64,000 bases of DNA, from contig CAVXXB010000008.1 of the NCBI GenBank assembly GCA_963765585.1, positions 620,001-684,000 on the forward strand. Direction: 5' to 3'. The notes under the pieces were generated by a model. It ran no database searches. It was not told the DNA's origin and was given only the letters and a program-made list of their open reading frames with translations. The translations under genes were made by a program, and so were the position numbers. This stretch comes from CAVXXB01 sp963765585. GTDB taxonomy: Bacteria > Calditrichota > Calditrichia > JAJRVZ01. This document shows positions 19,950 through 27,720 of the stretch, piece after piece (position 1 is the first letter of the stretch; the number at the start of each line of letters is the position of its first letter).

Positions 19950-21041
19950 CTATCGGGAGATAATTTTTAATGCGTTATCCCGATAAACCTTTTTTAACAC
20001 ATTATCATTCAACCCAAATCCGTAAAGGCTCCAGTGATAACCAAACTGGTCGTAAGCATAGAAATGCTCATCAAGAGATTCCAGAATCCGAAATGTCGTG
20101 CGGTACATGCTGGTATTATAGCCCATATCCGTTCCATAAAGGATGCGATCCTGATATTTTTGATAAAATTTTTCCACAAAACGCGGAATGGGTCCTGTTT
20201 CTGCATAGCGTGCTGCATTATCGGCATAAAGATTGGGATAGCTGTCAAGCAGTTTTCCCAATTTCATCAAATCATTTGAACAGTTGGCAAAATGGCAGGC
20301 GATAAATGTGGTTTTGGGATGACGTTTCACCGCATTCTCCAGAATATCGATCATACCGCTATGGCCTACTATATCCGGTTTATTATCCAGACGCCATTCA
20401 AACGCATTCATCAGACCATCATTGGTTTCATCCATGGGTTCGTACATCCAGATGGGATCTGCCATATGAATATTTATAGGCATGCCTAATTCAGCACATT
20501 TTTTAAGCAGGGGATCCATCCTGGGATCATCCAGATGCATGCCCCAGGCTTTGGTGTCGCAATAAAACATTCCCTTTCCCTTGTCGCCCAATTCACCCAC
20601 ACCCCGGGCACCCACTTTATAACACCGCTCTAACTCCGCAACTGCAGCGGGCCCGAAGCCCGGTTTATCATATCCGGAATAATCAAAGCCGCACCAGACC
20701 TCAAAACGATCGGGATATTTCCCGGCATAAGCCTGATAAACAGAATCAAATTTGGCTCCAACTTCCTTTGTCAGAAGAATCGTCTTTTCTATTCCTGCTG
20801 CATCCATATTTTTCAGCCACTGATCGATTTCTGCGGGCCCTTTTGCATATGCATGCGAATGCATGTCAATAATAGGGAATTTTGCTTTTTGAATATTGGA
20901 TTTCTCTACTTTATATATGGACTTCGGACGATAGTCCTTGAGCAGCAATTTCTCCGGATCCGATTGTGCCAGTGCCTTAAAGGGCTGCAAATATACTATA
21001 AAAATGATGATTATGAGTAAGGTATCTAATTTTAACTGCAT
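19950..21041 (-). CDS. Exported amidohydrolase-superfamily protein (PF04909 type), copy 2
   Basis: A 363-residue protein, ATG at 21041 after TTGGAGT, with a signal peptide (LLIIIIFIVYLQPFKALA). Metal motifs: PIIDMHSHAYA (H-x-H), MPINIHMADP, DIVGHSGMID, TFIACHFAN and a final RILYGTDMG aspartate, a complete amidohydrolase set. It is only distantly like the copy at 13923. Both are Sec-exported, unusual for this mostly cytosolic family, which suggests a periplasmic pathway acting on released sugar derivatives. Reaction unknown. Confidence 0.86.
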   Translation of the reverse strand: MQLKLDTLLIIIIFIVYLQPFKALAQSDPEKLLLKDYRPKSIYKVEKSNIQKAKFPIIDMHSHAYAKGPAEIDQWLKNMDAAGIEKTILLTKEVGAKFDSVYQAYAGKYPDRFEVWCGFDYSGYDKPGFGPAAVAELERCYKVGARGVGELGDKGKGMFYCDTKAWGMHLDDPRMDPLLKKCAELGMPINIHMADPIWMYEPMDETNDGLMNAFEWRLDNKPDIVGHSGMIDILENAVKRHPKTTFIACHFANCSNDLMKLGKLLDSYPNLYADNAARYAETGPIPRFVEKFYQKYQDRILYGTDMGYNTSMYRTTFRILESLDEHFYAYDQFGYHWSLYGFGLNDNVLKKVYRDNALKIISR

Positions 21042-21070
21042 TTTTACTCCAATATTAATATTCGAAATGG

Positions 21071-21127
21071 GACCCTGAAACGAGTTCAGGGTGACATGGT
21101 GGTCATCCCGAACTTGTTTCGGGATCT
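21071..21127. repeat. Paired, inverted REP-like palindromes
   Basis: GACCCTGAAACGAGTTCAGG is followed by GTCATCCCGAACTTGTTTCG and GGATCT: two copies of the same palindromic module facing opposite ways with a five-base gap. It lies 30 bases upstream of the amidohydrolase start. Confidence 0.7.
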
Positions 21128-21187
21128 ATCTATACAAAGCATTCACAAAGCGAGTGCCCAGTACCGGGTACCGAGAGCCTCTTCCTT

Positions 21188-21799
21188 CTATTCAAACCAC
21201 TCCCAAGCCGGATATTTTGCTTTATAGTATTCCACTGGATTTATCATAGTATATTTGGTGTCCGGAAAGGTGCCGGGTTTATCCTTTAGAGAATCAAATC
21301 TTTCATGTGCGACTCTGTTCGCCTGATCAATCATGAAATAATTAATCTCCAGATTCACAATATCGCCATCCTGTTTATCGGGCCAGTCCCGCACGGTAAA
21401 ATCGATCAGATTATTGGATGGATAAAATATTTGTGTTCTGCCATCCCAGCGCGATGTTATAAATTTGCGTGTCTGGAAACCGATATCTGCCTCAAAGCCT
21501 TTGAGTACATATTGTCCGGCAGGTATATTCTGAAGAAGAAAATAACCTTTTTCATCTGTCAGAACCCGATACCCTTTGGTTTGTTCTTCCCCGTTTTCCA
21601 TAAATTTTCCAACAATTACTACTGTAATGTCTTCAAATTTTGTCTCATACTTGTCTTCAATACCATTATTTTCCAATAATACCGCGCCCACAATGAGGCA
21701 TTTGCCTTCCTGGGGCTTTTCCATGGTAAATTCCTTTGATGCTGTACAACCAAGGGAAAGGATACTAATAACGAGTGATAATAGAATGAGTTTTTGCAT
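21188..21799 (-). CDS. Small lipoprotein with carboxypeptidase-regulatory-like domain
   Basis: A 203-residue lipoprotein (LLSLVISILSLGC). The centre (VLTDEKGYFLLQNIPAGQYVLKGFEADIG) is a carboxypeptidase-regulatory-like/CNA-B-type beta-sandwich of the kind that also precedes the plug of the TonB receptor at 27721-30687. The C-terminus is tryptophan- and tyrosine-rich (VEYYKAKYPAWEWFE). Such domains act as folding or binding modules on surface lipoproteins. A surface accessory to the uptake cluster is possible but unproven. Two GTTCCCAAG-type hairpins follow its start on the upstream side (21863-21917). Confidence 0.78.
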   Translation of the reverse strand: MQKLILLSLVISILSLGCTASKEFTMEKPQEGKCLIVGAVLLENNGIEDKYETKFEDITVVIVGKFMENGEEQTKGYRVLTDEKGYFLLQNIPAGQYVLKGFEADIGFQTRKFITSRWDGRTQIFYPSNNLIDFTVRDWPDKQDGDIVNLEINYFMIDQANRVAHERFDSLKDKPGTFPDTKYTMINPVEYYKAKYPAWEWFE

Positions 21800-21862
21800 G
21801 ATATTCTCATGGTTAGTACTACATATATACTTTTTAGACTGGATAACAGGATTATTCTACTT

Positions 21863-21917
21863 GTTCCCAAGTTGAACTTGGGAACACAATTGGGTTCCCA
21901 AATTCAGTTTGGGAACC
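21863..21917. repeat. Two tandem GTTCCCAAG-type hairpins
   Basis: GTTCCCAAG-TTGAA-CTTGGGAAC (21863-21885) and GGTTCCCAAA-TTCAG-TTTGGGAACC (21893-21917) are two near-perfect hairpins separated by seven bases, in the spacer before the small lipoprotein gene. Confidence 0.75.
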
Positions 21918-21993
21918 AGAATAGATCCATATCTGGTTATCTTGTTATAAAAACATCCGCGTTCTATTTATTCTATGTTCGTAACATATGATG

Positions 21994-23037
21994 CTATTTA
22001 ATTACCAGAAATTTGTTAACTATCCGTTTCTGGTCACCTTTAAACTCTATAAAATAAATCCCGGTATGAATTTGGTAACCGGTGTTATTATGTATGTTCC
22101 ACTGAATGTTTAAATTTTTCGATTTATTATTTGAGTTTCCCCGGTATACAACCTGCCCAAGAACATTATAGATGGTGTAATTAAAGACTTGTGCACTGGC
22201 AGATTTGAGACGAAAGCGGATCTGACCGCCACTTCCGGAAATACTCACCGGATTGGGATAGACTTCCACCGTTTCGCTATTTTGTACCAAAGGAGTATTA
22301 TAATGTTGCACAGGGGAAAGTACAGGTAGAATATCTTCCAGTCTGCCGCTGATTCGCACGTCATCTATATAACCCTCAAAATTGCTATTGGTCGGTGCAA
22401 GCGAATCGGTTGTCGACCAGGCACCAATTCCCAATGGATCGCTGTTTGAGAAAAAGTCCTGATTAAAATCAGCCGAACTAAATGCTGCTTCAACCGGCTC
22501 ATTCCAGAAATGAACTTTTTTGGCACTGTAGTCATAATAGGCGGCCACAAAGGTCCATTTACCTTCGCTGATGGTAATGCCCGATGCCGCAACCCGTGCC
22601 TTGTTACTGGCATCACGAATCAGAAATTCAAGTTCATTTGTCCTGGAAATTCTGATGGCATAATTAGTGGTTTTCGGATTGGCATCCTGTACCCCCTTGC
22701 TTACCAGAAAATGGACATTATTTAACACCAGTGGTTTGATCCAGGCGGAGATGCCGATGTTTTCATTATCAAAATCGAGATCATCGCTGTCCTGCACCCG
22801 AAAGAAATCATAAGTATTTAAAGAATCGAGACCAAGATAATAATCATCATCGGGGACCGGATCCGTATTTGTATAATAAGCTGGATTATAAAGACTACCT
22901 GAATCATTTATATTGTCCCAACCGGCTGTATCCTCACCATCATTTTCGAACATCCAGTGTCCGCCTTTGGACTGTGAAAAGACATTCGCTGCCAGTATGA
23001 AAAGAGTAATTATTGCTATTTTCATTATATTTTCCAT
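21994..23037 (-). CDS. LamG/concanavalin-like exported protein with T9SS type A sorting domain
   Basis: A 347-residue protein with a signal peptide (IAIITLFILAANVFS). A LamG/concanavalin-A-like jelly roll spans about 30-235 (DFDNENIGISAWIKPLVLNN, ISEGKWTFVAAYYD, NFEGYIDDVRI). The C-terminus is a T9SS type A sorting domain (VEVYPNPVSISG, FNYTIYNVLGQVVYRGN, GIYFIEFKGDQKRIVNKFLV), so the protein should be secreted across the outer membrane and attached to the surface. It likely binds glycan near the TonB receptor. ATG at 23037 or the in-frame ATG at 23025 could be the start. Confidence 0.85.
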   Translation of the reverse strand: MENIMKIAIITLFILAANVFSQSKGGHWMFENDGEDTAGWDNINDSGSLYNPAYYTNTDPVPDDDYYLGLDSLNTYDFFRVQDSDDLDFDNENIGISAWIKPLVLNNVHFLVSKGVQDANPKTTNYAIRISRTNELEFLIRDASNKARVAASGITISEGKWTFVAAYYDYSAKKVHFWNEPVEAAFSSADFNQDFFSNSDPLGIGAWSTTDSLAPTNSNFEGYIDDVRISGRLEDILPVLSPVQHYNTPLVQNSETVEVYPNPVSISGSGGQIRFRLKSASAQVFNYTIYNVLGQVVYRGNSNNKSKNLNIQWNIHNNTGYQIHTGIYFIEFKGDQKRIVNKFLVIK

Positions 23038-23240
23038 ATTTCTATTGGGGTTAAAATTTTCCCTGAATTATTCAGATTTTAGCGTGATATAAGATTCTAA
23101 GTGAGACCCTGAAATCCTGAAACTAATTCAGTGCCGGCACTGTGTTACGTAATTGTCATCCCGAACCTGGTTCGGGATCTACAAAGTGCTGTTCCCGAGA
23201 ATATCTCAGGAACAAGAAAGAAACAGATCTGACTGATATT

Positions 23241-23271
23241 AAAAAGCCACCCGCGAATGCGAATGGCTTTT
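23241..23271 (-). terminator. Rho-independent terminator-like hairpin
   Basis: On the minus strand AAAAGCCA (from 23271) pairs with TGGCTTTT (ending 23242) around a 14-base loop, with the T-rich arm on the downstream side. It lies 20 bases after the stop of the IPT/NHL gene and would end that transcript before the LamG gene. Confidence 0.6.
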
Positions 23272-23290
23272 CATTAGTTGTGAATAGAGA

Positions 23291-24460
23291 TTATTGTTCA
23301 CCGTAGCGCGGCGCCTGTTCAATCCCAATGTAAGCCTTCACTGTCAAACCGACATCACCCCAGAGGGGAGACGACAATATAAGCTTTTTTTATGCCAAAC
23401 CATATAGCGCATGGGTGTTTCCGAATCCAACTCTTCATACATAAAGCACCGGCCCAATTGACCCATCCTGAAACATGGTAAGCAAACTGCCATGTCCAGG
23501 CCTCATCGAAAATCATCAGGCCATTCGATGCAATATCAAAGCTGACTGGGTGAATCACCTTCATATACCGCTTCCTGGTTTTCAAGACCATCTGCTGTGA
23601 TATCAAATTTCCAAATCGTACCGTTCCAGATATCCGAAATATACAGATTATCTTCATAAATTCTGATGCACTTACCGTTATCTATGGAAGCCAGTTCTGT
23701 CACTTCACTCCCATCATACTTTGATATACCGGACCAGTTAGAAACAATATACATATTCATGTTGGCATCCCAGTCAAAGTCAATGGGATCACCCACCTCT
23801 ACGACATCTTCAATTGTGCCGCCGTCCGGGGAAATTCTGACAATTTTGCCTTCACCCTGTTCACAAACATAAAGATATCCCGATGGACCAAAATGAATGG
23901 CACCATTCACAGGTAGCGGCAGCAAATTCAGTTTTTTCACCGGCCGGAGTGATTTTATAAATCACACCATCTCTCGCTGATCCGATATACACATTTTCAT
24001 TTGCATCAACGGCCACACCATTTGGCCAGACAATTTCTTCATCGATCGTTTGCAGATCATGGGTTTCCGGCAGTGCCTTAAATTCAAATGGAGACATGTT
24101 ACTCCAGTATTCTGAACCGGAAACTGCCACCCGTACATCCACAGTTTCGCCAATTATTCCGGGTGTAACCACCGTCAATTCGGTTGCCGTGGCCTCTGTA
24201 ACTTCAGCCACTCTGTTACCAAAATTGACCAGATTTTTATCCGGATCTGTATTGAAATTCGTTCCGGTAATCTTCACAGTCTCTGCAAAAAATCCGGCTG
24301 CAGGATTTACGGCTGTCACAGTCGCCGGATCCGCCCCGGTCGGGTTTGGATCGGGGTTAGACGCATCATAGACGGGCTGATCCGGGCCTTCGCAACTTAC
24401 AAATACGAGGCCCAGTGCCAACATGAGCGCACCGATCAACCTGATTATTTTAATGTTCAT
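23291..24460 (-). pseudogene. IPT/TIG plus NHL-repeat lipoprotein with at least five frameshifts
   Basis: ATG at 24460 after GGAGG opens a lipoprotein (LMLALGLVFVSC). An IPT/TIG domain (about residues 45-125: VTAVNPAAGFFAETVKITG) precedes NHL/SMP-30-like beta-propeller repeats (WPNGVAVDANENVYIG, NGAIHFGPSGYLYVCEQG, IYEDNLYISDIWNGTIWKF). The open frame breaks near 23920 and 23545, then again near 23468, 23438 and 23390. The final coherent stretch (GDVGLTVKAYIGIEQAPRYG) ends at TAA 23293-23291. Every piece is homologous in its own frame, so an originally intact gene has been hit repeatedly, or this patch is poorly sequenced. Role: surface glycan-binding or propeller scaffold protein beside the porin and TonB receptor. 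Confidence 0.72.
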
Positions 24461-24517
24461 TATTATCCTCCAAAAATGGTATAAAGATCATTTCAATATT
24501 TTACCCTTAGTTTCCTT

Positions 24518-25519
24518 TTAATCAAATATAAAATCAAAGGAGAACATGTGTACCGCATCAAAATTGGTAAACATTAGATAACTATAGTCAAGACCTAAAG
24601 TTATTTCCCCAAAGGTATAATGAAGTCCGCCACCCAGGGAGAGATCCTGCTCGTCGTAATTGGTTTTATAGCCGCCGCGCAGAAAGACCATATTCTGGAA
24701 ACTGTACTCGGCACCAAAGTGTAAGCGCTCAGAAAAATCTCTTGGATGAACCGCATCCACACCCAATGTTAATGAGTGCTGCTCATTCTCACTCCACAAC
24801 TTTGTCATATCCATTGCCAGACCAAATTTAAATGTCAAAGGGAGTGAAAAATCTTCGGCAACATATTTACTCTCTGTTGAAAAATTGGTCAGGGTCATGG
24901 ATAGACGCAGATCTTTATACCCGGTATAATAGGTTGTCCCAAAATCGAAGGCGACCTTGTCCATCTTTGCCGTGTACTCTTCAGGACTATCAATGGATCC
25001 AATCATATTGGATCCCAGATTTTCGGATATATATTTAAGATGAGCTCCAATAGCAAAGGCACTACTGATCTGACGGGCATAGGCCAATCCTATCAGCCAG
25101 TCCGAAGGAGAAAAGGTACCGGTATCAATAAATCCCTGTTCATTATTTGCTCTGGTAGTGCCGGCAAAATCTCCCCAATCCATGGCCATAAAACTGATCG
25201 CAAAGACACCCAGATTACCGCCATTATATGAGGCAACGCCTGCATTTACATTAATATCCGCAATCCATTGCGTTTGATTTACAAAGGCATGAATTCCGGT
25301 CGTATAAGCTAACCCGGCCGGATTCCAAAATACGGAACTGGCGTCATTCGCAATAGCAATGTATGCATTACCCAACGATGCGCCCCGTGCTCCTACCGGT
25401 ATGGTCAACCACGACATCCCCGCTTGTGCTACTTTTTTCAATCCCTGCGCCTGCAGAGGCACGGAAAGGATCAGAAGCACAGCAAAGAGAGGTATAATAT
25501 ATTTCCTACATTTTACCAT
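24518..25519 (-). CDS. PorV/PorQ-family outer-membrane beta-barrel protein
   Basis: A 333-residue protein, ATG at 25519 with a strong AGGAGG site. Signal peptide (IPLFAVLLILSVPLQA). The PorV/PorQ opening is clear: GMSWLTIPVGARGASLGNAY followed by ASSVFWNPAGLA, the FadL-like barrel entry. Alternating strands lead to a terminal FSFDFIFD. PorV is the T9SS shuttle that carries cargo from the translocon to the attachment complex; here it sits right after a T9SS cargo gene and a TonB receptor. It may be a dedicated shuttle or a dedicated surface porin for that cargo. Intact. Confidence 0.88.
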   Translation of the reverse strand: MVKCRKYIIPLFAVLLILSVPLQAQGLKKVAQAGMSWLTIPVGARGASLGNAYIAIANDASSVFWNPAGLAYTTGIHAFVNQTQWIADINVNAGVASYNGGNLGVFAISFMAMDWGDFAGTTRANNEQGFIDTGTFSPSDWLIGLAYARQISSAFAIGAHLKYISENLGSNMIGSIDSPEEYTAKMDKVAFDFGTTYYTGYKDLRLSMTLTNFSTESKYVAEDFSLPLTFKFGLAMDMTKLWSENEQHSLTLGVDAVHPRDFSERLHFGAEYSFQNMVFLRGGYKTNYDEQDLSLGGGLHYTFGEITLGLDYSYLMFTNFDAVHMFSFDFIFD

Positions 25520-25572
25520 TTTATAACCTCCTAATTATTTCGTTGACGAATCACTCAATTATCTGCCCTGAG

Positions 25573-27680
25573 TTATCTTATGATCACAAATTTTACATTT
25601 GAATCAGGCAGGCTGTTTCTGTTTATATCCTGGGCATCTGCTATCTGGAGGATATAAACCCCGCTGGCGATATATTGAGTTGATTCTGTCACCTGATCCC
25701 AGATTTCATCCGCACTACCGCTGCTATGTTCAATAGTATTAATCAGGTCACCAGTAGCTGTATATATACGTAAGGTGCAATATGGCGGCAGGTTGACAAA
25801 AAGTATTTGGTTATCATCATCAAAATTAAAATCTTTTCCACCGATGACATAGGGATTCGGTACAACCTTAACTGCGTTTGTGTTATCCTCTCCGGGCAAG
25901 AACGGGATGGCTGCCACCTGAGAACGGTTGGCATATTTGGAACTTTCCAGTTTTTGTCCCGGCATAACACCGGTTGTGTTTTGTGTACCGTCATCTACGG
26001 CAGTGACAGCATAATGATACGATTGTCCTCGAACCACATTGTCATCGGTATATTCTGTCGTGTTTCCATCTACTTCACCAATTTTTTCCCATAATAGATG
26101 GCTGCCATCATCTCTTAATTCATCATAGGTATCAACTAGAAACGAACCTTGCTTACGATATATATTATAGTGATCAAGATCCGCAACACCAGTATTGGGA
26201 TCACCCACCTGCGACATATCTTCCCATTCCAGATAGACCACATTGGGGCCGGAGGTAACTGTAAGATCCGGTGCCGGTAACGGCGAAGGTATGGTCAGGT
26301 TGTTGTTCCAGGCGAATAACGCCCGATCGAGCGATTGAAACAAGGAATCCTTTCCAGTGGCCAGTAAGTCATTCTTTGCGTCGTTATCAAAATCTGCGCT
26401 GGCAACGCCGCGATACCAATCACGCCACTCAAGTCCCTTTTCAATTGCCAATTCAGTGGAAATCCCATTGACCGCAACCGCATAAACGATAACCACAGAA
26501 TCACCGAGTGCGAAATTATAAGGGCCAAATGCCTGAAAAGGCATTTCGGCTTCGGTTGAAGATGGATCATCAGGCCATCCGGATTGGTCTTGTACAGTCT
26601 GTTTGTAACCGGATGCTGCCCAATCCCAGGCCGTGGCATAACCCGGATAGTCGGAATCCCAGACATTGTAGATATTAATATTAGTCAAGATAGCGGTCGG
26701 CTGCGTAATGTCATCCGAACGATCAGCCGGTGAAACATCGGCATGTAATGCAGCAAAACCGGCATATTCATTCGAGATAAATTCGGCAGACGGCATCGGA
26801 CTGGAAGCCTCTTCGCCAATTGCAAATCGCGGATCACCAGTATCATCAAACAGACTGTCCACCAACCTCAAATTCGCCCAGATCGGGATGATCACCATCC
26901 CAGCCATATGTAATATGTAAATCACGACCCGCACCCGCAAGCTGTGGCGTATAGGCTTCATATGTAGCCCAATCATCTACGGCCTCTTCATACCAGCGGT
27001 TAAATGTGATCCAGGTTCCCTCTGCTTTTTGAAAGGTGTACCCGAATGAAATATACATATCACTGATTGTTTGATCTGTCGGTGCATCGGGATCATCGTC
27101 TTCATCCCAGTCGAAAGTACAGAGGAAGCGATTATAAAAAATAATATAATCGTCATGATTTTCATTGGTATAGGAATATGTTTTTTTGACCACATCAAAT
27201 CCGGGATAGGCCTTATAATGCAGTTCGATCATTTGATCTGCCGGTAAATTAGGATCAACTGTACCATTAAATGGTTTTGATGACAGTCTGTAATTTACCC
27301 TGTGCGGTTACCCAAACTTCCGGTGGCTCATGTTTGCGATATTCAAACACACCATATCCTTCGCCATTATTAAATGAAATAGGATCGACAATCGTCTCTT
27401 TGGAATGTGCGCCACCCGTTTCATCTGTCCATGAACCAACCATGAACATGGTATTGTAGAAATGAATCATCCAATAGCGATAGTGATCCTGCGGCCATGC
27501 ATTACCAGCATCATCACCGCTGGTACTGATGGCATCATCCGCATCAACCAAGTATTTAAAGTCGCCAAGATCATGTGTCCGTGACTGCGAATATACAGGT
27601 GATATCAACATTGATATCATTATTCCTGCGAGGAGCAGTAACCAGGACACCGATCTCTGCTGAGGTTTTATAAGTCTCAT
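25573..27680 (-). pseudogene. Large FN3-containing T9SS cargo protein next to the TonB receptor; two frameshifts
   Basis: ATG at 27680 after GGGAGG opens a signal peptide (LLLLAGIMISMLISPVYS). Three open pieces (27680-27267, 27232-26846, 26976-25573) join into about 700 residues. The first join is an extra A in a coding-strand AAAA run (27275-27278): VIK then FNGTVDPNLPADQ. The second is near 26860: GEFEVGG then SLFDDTGDP. The C-terminal half contains an FN3 domain (LTVTSGPNVVYLEWEDM, then GQSYHYAVTAVDDG) and a T9SS/FlgD-like end (VKVVPNPYVIGG, GVYILQIAD). It lies 40 bases downstream of the receptor stop, so it is probably co-transcribed. It may take the place that SusD holds in Bacteroidota. 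Confidence 0.75.
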
Positions 27681-27720
27681 AAGTATAAACCTCCCTTATA
27701 GTTTAATTAACTGTAAAAGT

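Noticed and set aside
23355..23657. ORF with its own ATG in the 3' part of the IPT/NHL gene
   Set aside because: Its N-terminal half is an off-frame reading of the NHL propeller; only its second half belongs to the gene, after a frameshift.
1107..27680. Programmed ribosomal frameshifting as the explanation for split genes
   Set aside because: Breakpoints share no slippery heptamer or downstream pseudoknot and differ in direction; paired compensating indels fit mutation or sequencing error better.
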